This document shows, piece after piece, positions 22,758 through 35,500 of a DNA stretch of 64,000 nucleotides; positions within the stretch are counted from its first letter, which is position 1, and each line of letters starts with the position of its first letter. Both the position numbers and the translations under genes were made by a program. The DNA is from Sycon ciliatum. Lineage: Eukaryota; Porifera; Calcarea; Leucosolenida; Sycettidae. The stretch covers positions 11,952,369-12,016,368 of the forward strand of contig NC_088645.1 in the NCBI RefSeq assembly GCF_964019385.1, written 5' to 3'. Under the pieces are notes generated by a model, which was not told the origin of the DNA, made no database searches, and saw only the letters and a list, made by a program, of their open reading frames with translations.

Positions 22758-24347
22758 ATGGCAGATAGTCCTTCGCCCAGGGGCAGTGTCATTCCGTGTC
22801 GTGTGTTCGTCGGTGGCATTGCCTACAATACCACGGAACTCGAGCTAAAGAACTTCTTTCAGAGCATGTTCGGCCACGTAAAGGACAGCAAAATAATTAC
22901 GGACCGAGATGGTGTATCGAAGGGCTACGGTTTCATTACGTTTGATAACCAGGAGGCGGCCGACCGGGCGCTCGAGACCAAGACCCTCTACTTCGAGGAA
23001 AAGAAGCTCAACATCGGGCAGGCTATTCGCAAGCCTAACAGCGGTCAGTTTTCGCGTCCGTCAAGTCCCGAGTCACCTCTAAGTCCCATCCCGGTCGCTC
23101 AGCAAACATTGTCGTCATTGTCGTCGCCAATGACTGCTGTGGCTGCTGCTGCACCTGGATTTGTCTCCGGCAACGCCAGCGGAAGCGGCTCAGTAGCCTA
23201 TGCTAGTCCCCAGCAGCTGACCGGCGCTGCAGCTGAGACTGCGGCCACAGCCCAGTATTACTATGCCCCACAGTCGGCAGCGGCAGGTATCGCAATGGAT
23301 CCCAACGTACTGCAGCCAATGGCCATCGGGCAGCAGGGTCTTTATGCGGCCACGGCTGCAGCGTCGCAAGCCCAGCAAGCCATCAACATGGCCTGCGTGA
23401 ACGGATGGTACCAGGCCGATGCACGCTACATCATGCAGCCGCAGAAGCCAGCCCAGGCTGCTGCTGCTGCTACGGCGGCCACAGCTGCGGCCCAGCCCGT
23501 ACAGTGGCATCACGCCGGAGCAACACACGCCATGGCTGCAGCTCCCGCCCAGTGGGGACGTGCAGCGCCGGCTGCCTACATGTCAGCTCCGGCTCAGGCA
23601 GTGTACGCTCCCACACAGGCCGCAGCTACCGCCGCAAGCGCACACGCTTATCCGATATACTACCAACAAGCCGAGCCGCAATGGTGGGATCCAAACACTG
23701 GCACCGCTATGACACAGCAGTACATGCCAACTGATGTGTTCTTGGACTACCAGCATCCGCACTCTGCAGCCGTACCTATGCACTCACAACAACAGCAGCA
23801 GCAGCAGCATCAACAACCACAGCAGGCGCCGCAGATGGCGCCACAGCAGATCACGTATCAGAAGGCTGCTCAGCCCTATATCCAACATGGAGGAGGCCAA
23901 GCAGCAGCAGCCTACGCTACACCATCGCAAACACCCGTGGCCACTGCTGCCGCTCCAGCTTACTCTATCCAGGCGTACTCCGGTGAAGAGCACGAGAGTC
24001 ATCCATACCGCACTCCTCAAGCTGGACACCGCGGTGCACAGAATGGTCACCTGCTACCGAGACCCTCTGCTCGGAATGGCAACAGTCGCAGAGATCCGGG
24101 GAGACGCGGACGACGCAGCTCTTCGTTTAGAGCAATGCGCCCGTCCACGTCCTCGTCACTGTCCAGCTCCCTCGGTGATTCCGCTTTCATCAGCGGCAGC
24201 GGAGGGTCTTATGATCACGCAAGCCTCGGCTGTGACAGCAGTTTGCCTTCTTTGGGACAAGTAGTGATAGGAAGTGCAGCCATCGAGACGCCCTCGCCCT
24301 CTGCCAAAGCTGCTTCTACAGGCTCCAGCTCCAAGGACTCGGCATAG
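22758..24347 (+). CDS. boll: Boule-like (DAZ family) RRM RNA-binding protein, intronless
   Basis: 529 residues in one exon. An RRM occupies residues about 15-97: RNP2 is VFVGGI, RNP1 is KGYGFITF, and the segment KKLNIGQAIRK matches the DAZ/Boule signature after the fourth strand, which separates the family from Musashi and other RRMs. The rest is low-complexity, rich in Ala, Gln, Tyr and Pro, with a Q-run near residue 345, an Arg-rich block (RRDPGRRGRRSSS, about 447-460) and a Ser-rich tail. No perfect DAZ repeat is evident, only Tyr/Gln/Pro-rich stretches such as YPIYYQQ. Family members bind U-rich mRNA 3' UTRs and promote translation in germ cells; that role is inherited from the family. 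The ATG is preceded by in-frame stops and starts the conserved domain. Known animal Boule genes I can recall have introns inside the RRM, so the single exon is unusual. Confidence 0.92.
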   Translation: MADSPSPRGSVIPCRVFVGGIAYNTTELELKNFFQSMFGHVKDSKIITDRDGVSKGYGFITFDNQEAADRALETKTLYFEEKKLNIGQAIRKPNSGQFSRPSSPESPLSPIPVAQQTLSSLSSPMTAVAAAAPGFVSGNASGSGSVAYASPQQLTGAAAETAATAQYYYAPQSAAAGIAMDPNVLQPMAIGQQGLYAATAAASQAQQAINMACVNGWYQADARYIMQPQKPAQAAAAATAATAAAQPVQWHHAGATHAMAAAPAQWGRAAPAAYMSAPAQAVYAPTQAAATAASAHAYPIYYQQAEPQWWDPNTGTAMTQQYMPTDVFLDYQHPHSAAVPMHSQQQQQQQHQQPQQAPQMAPQQITYQKAAQPYIQHGGGQAAAAYATPSQTPVATAAAPAYSIQAYSGEEHESHPYRTPQAGHRGAQNGHLLPRPSARNGNSRRDPGRRGRRSSSFRAMRPSTSSSLSSSLGDSAFISGSGGSYDHASLGCDSSLPSLGQVVIGSAAIETPSPSAKAASTGSSSKDSA

Positions 24348-24534
24348 GCTGCCGTGGGCAGAACGCGGGTAAGGCATGGCATCATTATCGGTTCATAGTG
24401 TTTCGCTGCTGTTTTCATTTTTTTTGGTACAGGGAGTATGATGAGAGTATGATGTAATGTTCCAACTTTGTTACATCATCCAAGGCGCGTGCTATCGCGT
24501 ACACATTGCTAGCTTCCTGGCGCTGGGGCATGGT

Positions 24535-24654
24535 GTAGTGAGCAGTCTTTGCATTACATCATTGCTGCCAGTGTATGACGTAATGAGCAGTCTTTGCATT
24601 ATGTCATGGCTGCCAGTGTATGACGTGATGAGCAGTCTTTGCATTATGTCATAG
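24535..24654. repeat. 45-bp tandem repeat with CRE-like sites, 3' of Boule
   Basis: Three units of a period of exactly 45 bp (AGCAGTCTTTG at 24541, 24586, 24631). Each unit has a TGACGTRATG or TTATGTCAT block, close to the CREB/ATF core TGACGTCA. The array starts about 190 bp after the Boule stop codon, so it may lie in the 3' UTR. Confidence 0.85.
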
Positions 24655-26481
24655 TTGGCACCGTCATTGAGTGCAGTGTCGCAACTATCTAGTTCCAACC
24701 ACCTTATGAGATGTCAGGCTTCTCCCTATCGACAGTTATGCCGCGGACAACAAGGGTATAGGCAATGCTAGTCCTCTAACCCGACCAAACCTTTACAATA
24801 ATAGCACGGAATTGTGCAGGAAAACTCCCATCCCACTCTTCTTTATTCACTCCTCTCTCTCTCTATCTCTTTTTCTCTTTCTCTCTCTTTTGGCCTTTCG
24901 TCTGTCCATTTCTATCCCCTGATCACGAAATACTACAGCATTAGGAAAACACTTCTATAACGCACATAATACCCAGCACACACACACACACACACACACA
25001 ACCTCTCTAACGGTAGCTATAGACGTTCACACAATATTACCAGCATGCCTCCTGCATTCCATGGCTTTGACCGGGCCTCCCAATCGCCTAAATCTTCCTT
25101 TTATTCCGATTCTTCTTCCTTTTTTTCCCCATGATCACGACGAGATATTTTATGCCTGCGGATACACTGTCTGGAGCAGTTCAACTTCATACTGTTATAA
25201 GTCCTGAGGAAGTAACCGCTTTCTTTCGGGCGCGGTGCTTTGCACACAGAAGACTTCACACTATTTTTTAACGCTTTGATTGCAATCTTTGCGCATAAAC
25301 TGATGGTGCACGCGACACAATGACATCCTACCAGGCTCCCGCTGACAAAGACGACGTCGGCGAAGGTTATGTATGACTGGCGTGTATCTTCTCTATCTCC
25401 CTGCCGCTGAACTCTGTTCGAAATCTTTTCTTACTCTTTGTTCCGTCTTGTCAATATCTTTCCAATTTGGCTGGTGTTTTGGACCTGAAGCTTCATGTAT
25501 GGTCCCACAAGAAAGTCCTGTACTTCAGTGAATGTAATGTGCTTTCCTTGCATTTGGTTTGGTTCCTTCCATGCCTCTGTTTCTGTATGCGGTCCTGTGG
25601 CGATGCGTCCTAGTACTTTTAAGCATTGTGGAAAAACAAACTCTTCTTCAACGTGGGTATGTGGGGACGTATACGTGCGTGTATTTGTGTGAAATGCTGG
25701 CCAGGTGTACAGCATGATAATGTTATCTGCTAGTGTTTGTTAATTAATATGCTCGTGTGCTCACTTGCATGCAAGCAAATGCGTACATGCTTATACATAT
25801 CCAACTGCGTTAATGTCTATAATTATGAATATTGCAGCCTGAGTGATAATAATAGTGCTATTCCCTGAGTTTGACTGTTTCAGGATCTGTCGGAATGTCA
25901 CAATGCACAATGCACAATGCGTTTATGTACTTGAAGTAATCTAGTGGAAGCATATACGCCCAAGAGTAGCCCGAGCCCGGCTTGCGTAATATCAGGAAAC
26001 TATGTACACTGTACAAGGACAACTTTTCGTTTGCGAAATCTTTCGTCAGATCACTCGACCAGCAGGTTCGTTACGTACTAAATTTCGTCTCTGGTCGAGG
26101 TCTGTCACCCCGAACGTTCAGAAAAAACTAGTTTGGTAAAAACTTTGGTTATTTCGGGCCCCCTAACGAATATAGCGAAAGTTATTTCCAAACGAAACTT
26201 TGTACTTGTATAGTACACAGCGTTGGACAACAGGCAATCACACAAGAACTGAAACATCACCATGCATGTACCAGCATCTGATGCTGAGCTCAACACCTCT
26301 GTGATACAAGTGCACACTGCCGCAACGAAACACTGTCTTTGCCATGGTACACCGGTGTCAGTCCTCAGCGGAACGTAATTTGTTTGCAAAGTTGTACAAA
26401 CATCATGGCATTGTTTTCAAGGCAAACCTTGTATTTCATGAACGCACAGACAGACAGATTACACAGACACATATACACATG

Positions 26482-26484
26482 CAT

Positions 26485-26544
<60 letters not shown>

Positions 26545-26546
26545 GC
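26482..26546. repeat. (CA)n microsatellite
   Basis: About 30 CA dinucleotides with a GCGC end. Not coding. Confidence 0.95.
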
Positions 26547-27314
26547 ATGCTGACCCGACACTGATAGACACCTTGCTTCCCTTCCCTTCCCAAGCATGCT
26601 TGAGTTACTCACGCCTCGTAGGAATAATACATAATCGGCAATTTACTCTTTGTAGAAGAAATGTAGAAGTCCCGGAAAAATATGTACATAACCTTTCAGT
26701 AGCAGCGGAGCCTCATGTAGATGGAGTATGACATTGTGGGGGAGAAAACTTGAAGAGTAAAGTGTGAGAAAAACAGATAGAGAATAAAGGAAATGTGAAA
26801 TGAAGCACATTGCTTCTAAGAAGATAGGAAAGCTTGCAAGGTTGAGTTAATTGTTTGGCGGTGTGAGTCTGAGAAGAAAAGGATTAGACAACTTGGAGCA
26901 CAGCATAAACGATGTATTGTGCATTCCTGTTGAATGTTCATGCAATGCTATGTGAAACCATCTGATCTCACTGCATGCTGGTGCAAGTACTTTGCCAGCA
27001 TGGCTGGCCGTTGTGCGAGGACTGGTTGGCGGTTACCGGGCAACATTGGAAATGAAATTCTAAAGGTTCCTCTCAGTGCACACGTGGACAAGCAGTCGCT
27101 GTGCACTACACACTGCGAATGGCACGGCACGCAGAATGTCATTGCTCAGTAGAAAGCGGTTGTCTAGTTAGTGGTTATATGTACTCTGTTCAACTTCTTG
27201 GACAAAAGCATTTTGACTTTCAACCACTGATTGTGTGCAAGAGGCGTTTTAGATGTTTCCACACAACAGCCCTGCGATATATTAGCAAAGCATTGGTCGC
27301 GCCTGAAGAATTTC

Positions 27315-29486
27315 TTACGGAATATCAGCGATGGACTGCAGCTGCGCCGATAACGCATCGTCGGAGGCCTTCTGTCGCTGCTCAAACTCCAAGCTGATCT
27401 CGCGCATCAGATCGTGCCGTAGCTGTGCCATGTGCTGGGCGATGCCAGAGGAAATCTGCGAGCTCAGTGTTTGATTATTGCGCTATGCAGAGAAGCGGAA
27501 GATGGAAAGAATTTTCCAGACATTTTAATTTGTTTGTGCTGAGACAGAATTCTGCTGTCGTATGATGTTTGAAAAGAATTTTTTTACCATTTCATGTATT
27601 CAGTTATGAAGATCAACATGGATTGATTGCCAAGACGCAAAAAGCCACGGCAATTCAAGGGCGGATCCAGGAGGGGTTCCAGGGGTTCCACGGAATCCCC
27701 TAAATTCGTAAATGTACTACTGGCAACCATATGCGTGCCCATGTATATGTATCAGCTATTCAGTTTTGACTATACTGGAACCCCCCTGTAGAGATCGCTG
27801 GATCAGCCGCTGCAATTCTCCACTCCTCAAATTGCGAAACAACGGGCCACTCAGATATTGTTATGCTCTGCAAGTGCACCTCTTCCAATTTTCACAATAG
27901 AAGTCTTGCCCAGTCTGCCAAATTCAATGTGAAAATCTAATTTGAAAGTAGATCTCTTTCTATCAGTACAGTGAAAGCTCGTTAAGAAGAACACTGATCA
28001 GACAAACTTTCGCTTAAGAAGAACTAGTGTTCATAACTCTATTGGATAAATCACTGTGTATTCACTGGGTATAAAATATGGATAAGAAGAACTTCCGTTG
28101 TTGCAAGCAAATATCACCGGTCCCTTGGTGTTCGTCCTAAAGAGGTTTGACTGTACTAGTGTTACATGATAATAGTACGGCCCAGTCCGCCACATTCACT
28201 GCTATTCCTCACTGCCAGCCAGCTTACCGTGACAAACTGCTCCACAGTGCGCATGGTGTTAATGTGTGCCAGTTTGATGTTGTCCTGCGTCGCTGCCTGT
28301 GCATTCGCCACGATGCTCTGCACCTGTGACACAACGTGCGGCTGCTCACCGGGCGGCGGTGATGAAGCGGAGCGGCGCTCACCCGAAGCTGTGGCTCCCC
28401 CGGTGGGCTGGGATTTGGGCTGGTATGTGGACTGTGAAACACACAAGAATAGTAGAACGATCACAGTTTTTTGCATTTGTTTTGAAGTATTGAAAAGGAG
28501 AACTCTTCGGATGACAATGATTTGCCTTTCTGTGCAATTATACAAGAAAACTGGAGCATATCGAGCTCATGTACACTTACAAACAGGTACATACACACAC
28601 ACACGTGTACACACACACGTGTACACACACACACCTGCATACACACACACACACACGTGTACACACACGTGTACACGTGTGTGTGTACACACACACACAC
28701 AGGTGCATACACCCACACGTGCATACACACGTGCATACACACACACACGTGTACACACACACGTGTACACACACACGTGTACACACACGTGTATACACAC
28801 ACATGCATACACACACACGTGCATACACACACGTGCACACACACACATGCATACACACACGTGCATACACACACGTGCATACACACACGTGCATACACAC
28901 ACACACATGCATACACACACGTGCATACACACACACGTGCATACACACACGCGTGCACACACACACGCGTGCACACACACACACACACACACACACACAA
29001 CATTGACATCCTTACCTTGATCAATTCGCTCAGCTCCTCCACAGTGCTGCTGTGGGCAACGGATATCATTTCTTGCAAGGTCTCTGGTATCGTCTCCTCA
29101 ACCTGAGTGCTAACGGCAGTAATAGTACTGTCTGTGGATTGCAGCTGAGTGGTCAATGACCGCAGTAGCTGACCAACTTCATCATGTCGTTCTCCTACAT
29201 AGCTCTGGAGGGATTTCGATGTCTCTCCCATGCTGTGATGCATGAGTAAAAAGCTCTTGTCCTGGCGAGACTGGTTGCGCTCCATGCGTGTGAACACCTC
29301 ATCTCTTGACCTGTCCACAACACTGCCCAGCATTGAAGGCAGTGTGTCGCGCACAAGCTCGTTCAGTGCCGAGCGCAGCTGCGGTGGTATCTCCTCGTTC
29401 TTCTGCAGCATGATGATGGCCGTGCGCATCTGAGCCCTGGACACAGAACACAGGTAGGGAGTGAACACACACACACACACACACAC

Positions 29487-29557
<71 letters not shown>

Positions 29558-32500
29558 CACACACACACACACACACACAGATGAAAGGAAGATGACGGAA
29601 AGCCCCTGGGCACATGGTGGATACACGCAGATCATAGTCTGATCATAGGCAAGTCACGAATCCATGCAATTCTGTTGTTGTTGTCATGGCAATCCACACA
29701 AAAGTCATCCCCTTACACAGCCACTCACTCACATGCATGCGTATTCATGCACACACCTTGCATACTGGTGTGTCAGTGACTGAGAACAACACATGCCATC
29801 TCTACAGTGCACAGCATCACCCAGAAGACAGAATGGCTGTACTCGCATACCCACTGCAGGTTCACAGGTCTTACTTCAGTGCCATGATCTGCTGCTGCTG
29901 TTGGTGGATGTGCTGGTCGAACTGGCGCTGGCGTCTCTGCTCTTCCTCTTGCTCGTTCTCATCCGCCGGTTCTTCCCAGCCAATCAGGGTATCTGTCACA
30001 GATATGATGCATTGTAACAACCAGGGCAGGAGCATCACTGTATTTTCCAGGTGCTGCCGACATGCCGCTAGATAATGACCTCATTAAAGTTTATGGAATT
30101 TCTCAGAACCAGCTAGTTTGCGAGGACAGCTGTTCCCGGGTTGCAATGGCCACACATATACACCAACTGTTGAAGCTTGATTTCACCCTGTTCACGTTAC
30201 AGCCATCTCAGGAAAATTGAAATAAAAAACATTACTCCGCAAATATTGGGTTTACGGTGGAGCACCTATCTGTTATACACACTTTCTTGGATGGAGTGAT
30301 TAAACACATTCCTGCAACCAAAGCCATGTGGAAAGAGAATATAATTGTTGTGCACTATTCACATTCACCGCCACGGCATTGCCCCGCCATTTGGCTGAGT
30401 TCCTTACCTCCTGGATGTTCAACATCTTGGTAGTGGCTGTATGTCTGGAATCTCAGGCGCTTGAACGGCGATGTCGACTGCTCCAGATTCTTAAGTGATA
30501 CACCCCAATTCTGCTCCAACTCGCGCTGTGCATCCGCCTTCACATCGGCATATGTATCGCTTAGCTGGATGTAACATAGAGACACAAGAGACAAAAAAGA
30601 GCGGTTTGTTGCTCACAGGACACGCTCTGGCGTTTTGACGGGCACTGTCACCAAGGCAATGACCATTGCCAGTACCGAATAGACTCGGATGGAGAGCCAA
30701 GGATGACAATTACAAAATTAAGGTATCTGTTTTGTCCAGCACTAACAATTACAAGCATTATACTGGTGAGTCAGAACATACAACAATTTGCACCAATGGT
30801 CCAATACTGAATGATGTGATAATGACATTCGACGACCTGACGCTTAGCTGCATCTTACGGTCTGCCCTTTTTCATAGCCCGTACCCTGTGTTTTTAAACC
30901 TGGAAGTCAAGCTATAGCTAGGTAACTGAGGCCAGAAACCAGGATTTCTATACCCTACCTGAGCAATCAAGATGTTTAGCAGCACGATAAGCACAATGAA
31001 CAGGAAGAGCATGTTGATGATGATTCCCAACCAGCTGTAGGTGACAAGGGAGGCACACAGATAAGCACTAAATCTTCACACAGCCCAAAGCTAATATAAT
31101 TATATCTAAGGCCATGGTAAAAATAAAGTTGTTTCTCAGGTCATGAGCCTGTGAAAATCGGTGTGAGTGAGCGATTTTTTATTTTTATTTCCCACAATTT
31201 TTTTATTTCCAAAGATAGGGTCACACATATGTACATGGTCACATGTTCATATATTCAGGCCACCGAGTAGAAAAATACGGGTATTTTACTACTCCCGGAT
31301 TCATGCCTTTCGCATTGACCGTTTTCATGCGCGCATATGCATGCATAGAATTTAAAAAAATCGTCGGTGCGCCGCCAAAAATCGGTGCTGAGTGTTGTTG
31401 ACGAGGGGTGCGTGGCGGGCATGTGTGAATCTGACGATCAAGGGGAACTAGAGGGGCAAGGGGTGGTGGTGGGCAGTTTAGCTAGGTGCAAGCCATTTTG
31501 GGAAACTATGGGGCATTCTTTCTCTTCTTGCTGTTGCTGCTGTCCCCGCAGAGGCTGTTTGTTGTTGCTGTGTGCGTGTGTATGTGGGTGTGCATGTGAC
31601 TGAGGTGTGTTAGGGGTGGGGGCACGTATGGTGTGGCTGCACACAGGAGTGAGAAAGAGAGTAAAATAAGAATCAAAGATATTTTTTACCATGGCCTAAC
31701 TATAGGATAAATTGAATACATTGAAGCACAAGCAATGCTGTTGACGCTTAGCACACATATCAGGGAATTCCCCAGACATGACAATTGAGACTATGTATTA
31801 TGCTCTTGTTGTTTTTGGTACAGGTTAACATAAGCCTACACAATCCAATAATGAATGGTTATGCTTTTAGAACCGATGGCTTACCCAAACGAGTTGTGCG
31901 CACTGTCTTCATTGATGTAGTCGACGACGGACTCCTGTTGGATCATAGTCCGTATACCAGTGATCAGTATCTCAGGATAGGAGCTGTCCAGCACACACAA
32001 TACATTGATGCAGGCCATGTTATAGTAAGGTGAGTTGTGAATAGTCAGAGCAGGAACACGGGAGAGAGGGCAGCTCTTCTGTCATTGTTTCACCACGTTC
32101 TCATAACGGTATTAGCTTGGTCATATTGTTATAGGTAACGGAGACCGACTATCATGGCAACTGGTCTGCTTGTCTCTCTCTCTCTCATACCCAGTTACAC
32201 TGTTTCTTGCTCTCAGTCTTGAGTCTTGCACAATAAAATGGTATACGGTTGACATTACAATAAGCCCATTGCGCATTGCCAAAATATGGACGGTATGAGT
32301 AATGCATGTGAGTACACTGGGATCAGGAATTTACTGTTCAACACCCCAGACGACCATGCCCGGTTAGCTATGTGGGGTGTTTATGGTACAAATTTCGTCA
32401 TTGCGCAATGGGCTTATTCACACCTGTGTGAGGTTGGCACCGGTCAATTGCACAGGGACCAGTTGATTGTTGCCTGGTGATTCCGTCCATATGGTTAAAA

Positions 32501-35500
32501 ACAAACGAGCAAATAATTGAGCTGCACAGCGGAAACGGTTTTGCTCTTCAAGTCACACTGATCATCCCCCCCCCCCCCAATAAAAACCTTGTCCGTCCCC
32601 AACCCTAGGCCATGAAAGTCTCAAACCTTGTTAGTCTCGTGATATCCAGCTCCGTTCCGGTTTTCCCCGGTTCCGACGCTTGTGCAGTATCCCCTGCGCC
32701 AGCTGTTGGACTCGCCTCGCCTTCCTCGGGTTCCGGCTCCCACCGTTCACCGCGCAGGGCCAGCAGCAATGCCCCGGTGTACGTCAGCAGGAAGAGGATG
32801 AAGATGATTGTGAAGCGAGACACATCCTTGTAGAGGATTCTTGTCAGGATCTGCAAATAGATACCGACAATCCTGGGTGACAACAAACACACAAGACAGC
32901 AAACAGAGGTGACACACACACACACAGCAGTTTAGGGACCATCCATTATTGATCTCTAACACACAACAAAAAAGTTTTGTTTATGGGTGGGTCCAGGAGG
33001 GTTTTGTTTCGAAAAAATAATGATTGCTGAAACATCAATCCATTCTAGCTGCAAGGTCAGTCTATTTTTCATTCGGGGGGGGGGGGGGGGGGGGGGAGTG
33101 GTACCTAAAGTTTCGTTCCGTGAAAATTATCGCTCATGCTGGATGGAACCTTAGAACACAAAATATTCTGAAATTGGAGTAAGCACATAAGTCCTCCACA
33201 GTGTCCGGACCGTACCAACCTGAGAACAGAGATGAGCTGCAGCATTCTCAAGCACAGGAACGTGTAGGCAATGCTGGCAAGATGCCACTGCGCAGTCACT
33301 CCCGTCCAACGCAGTGGTATTATCAACAACAGCAGCAGCGTGGAGAGTATCTGCAGATAGTTGTACGGCTGTTTCAGGTATGCCAGACGTTCCCTGGAAG
33401 AAGAAAGAAGACAAAATGATCAGACGGTAGGCAGAACAAATCGTGGAAACTCTGAGCTTCACAAAGCAAAGAAACTTGTGGATGAAGCTGAGTAACTGGT
33501 TACAAAGTCTGGATAGCTCCAAATACGGTTAGACGTTCAGACGTTGATCACAATACAAAAATCTCTGTAGATTCTACGTCAGCATTTCGCTCATAGCAGC
33601 AACACTCTGCCAAGGGTGGACTGATAGGAGGAAACAGAAGCTACGACTCATCACACATACACACTCAGACACACACATACACACACACACACACACACTC
33701 ACCCGCACGCACCCGCACGCACGCACGCACGCACACACACGCATGCACAAGCACAACTAAGGGGCCCTATTCTCTCAGCTACATGACAACAAAACAACTT
33801 CATCAGAAGTGAAAGGCACGGAATAAACCTGATGCAATTGGTAACTCATATAAAGTGGGATTCCAACAGATACATGCTTCATTCTTTCAAATGATATGCA
33901 GGCGTGTAGCTGGTGTGTAGTGAACGTTGTCTTACTTGTTAGTTACCTGCAAATGGCCGTCGCATATACTACTACACAGTAAAATAAGCAACATGGCGGC
34001 TATGAGGTTCCCATGCAGTGGTGCATGGTCTCCACATCACATAATGTGCTCTGGGTAACAGTCGCCACTTCACATGTGTGCGAGCTACGCCCCTTGATAA
34101 GAATTAGTGGTATGCACGGGTAGTCGGGTACCCGTGCTACCCGTGAGGACCTCGGGTAGACGGGTACCGAATCGTACCCGAAAACCCGAAGTCGCAGAAG
34201 ACATCAAGTACAGTGCACGTGTACAAATTGATGTAATACACCGCATGTCTGCCCAGTGTGTAAGGGAAGGGGTGAATTGTGGTGTTACCATGGATACATT
34301 ACCCGATCGGGGACCCGTGGAAAATTATCCGAACCCGATACCCGAAGAAAATGCTACCAGACTCTGCACTAATAAGAATATAATGTAGTACAGCTTGTTC
34401 AACGCCACATCTGACCTCTTCATTTCTCGGACTTCCTCGACGACATTTAGCATGATACAGATGATGGAAAGAATTTCACAGATGCCTCTGATGATGTTCT
34501 CAGCTCCTCGGTATTTGCGCGGGTCAACCTGGCGTGCGGCCGACACCAGTGAGAAGGAGACGAGAACCATGAACAGGAAGTACATGCCAATGTTCATCCT
34601 GAATAGGAATGATAGGAGCAGACGCACACAAACGCAGATACAATGGCCCACTGACGAACATACAGATAATTACAAAGACCCATCGCTGTACATACAGATG
34701 CAAAGACCCATTGACGTACATCGTACTACGTAAATGTATAGTCTCATTGAGATACATACAGATACACAGACCCGTTGGCAAACAAACGGATATAAAGACC
34801 CATTTACAATGGTGTTTGAAGAAGGCAGGTGTAGTTGAAAATGAGCTCACTGCTCTTTGGACGGAGTATAGGCCATAAAAATATAACATGTGTGTAAAAT
34901 ATCGTTATCCGATCTCTTCATGCTCTTCGCCTTACCAGGCCATCTTCTCACCGTAAGCTGACCACTTGTTATGTATGAGCATGCGAACAACGTTGTGACG
35001 AGGCAAATCCTGCAGAAGAAAATGAAATCAAATAACAGAAAAGGAAGATAGGAATGGTGTGTTACCATAATAGGGGTACATGATGTCTTGTGAGGAGCAA
35101 CATTACACATAGCGCAGATAATGTCGCACGCATAGACTGACCCACACACACACGAGCGTGCGTAGGCATACGCACACATGCAGATACGTGCGCGCACACA
35201 TACACACACAGAACCCACACAGGCACGCAACCCTGCCACGTGGTAGCCTGGGGGTGTGTGTGTGTGGGAGGGGGGGGGGGGGGAGGAGGTGGATGATTCA
35301 TGATGAGGCAAGTCTTCCCGACGTTTGAAATCACAACCACAGGCACGGTCAAACTGGCCACCATCACCGCTTGGGAACACGATGAATGCGCCTGCCTGTT
35401 CCCTAAGTGAACAAGATCGGTCCTGAGGTTTTTCATCCTGACGGGGTAACCAAGGCACCGTATACAGCGAGACATACAGAAACAATACAGAGAGATAGAC

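Larger units (their letters stand above)
24348..27314. other. Convergent intergenic region (Boule 3' end to channel 3' end)
   Basis: No exon found. It includes the 45-bp array at 24535, pyrimidine-rich and (CA)n stretches (24850-25000), a long (CA)n at 26482-26543 and otherwise unremarkable AT-rich DNA. Both 3' UTRs must lie here. I did not find an unambiguous poly(A) signal for either gene. Confidence 0.6.

Noticed and set aside
28166-29020. Several 140-284 codon His/Thr or Cys/Val frames on both strands
   Set aside because: Artefacts of the (CA)n mosaic. Only 28228-28431 (minus) within this span is a supported exon.
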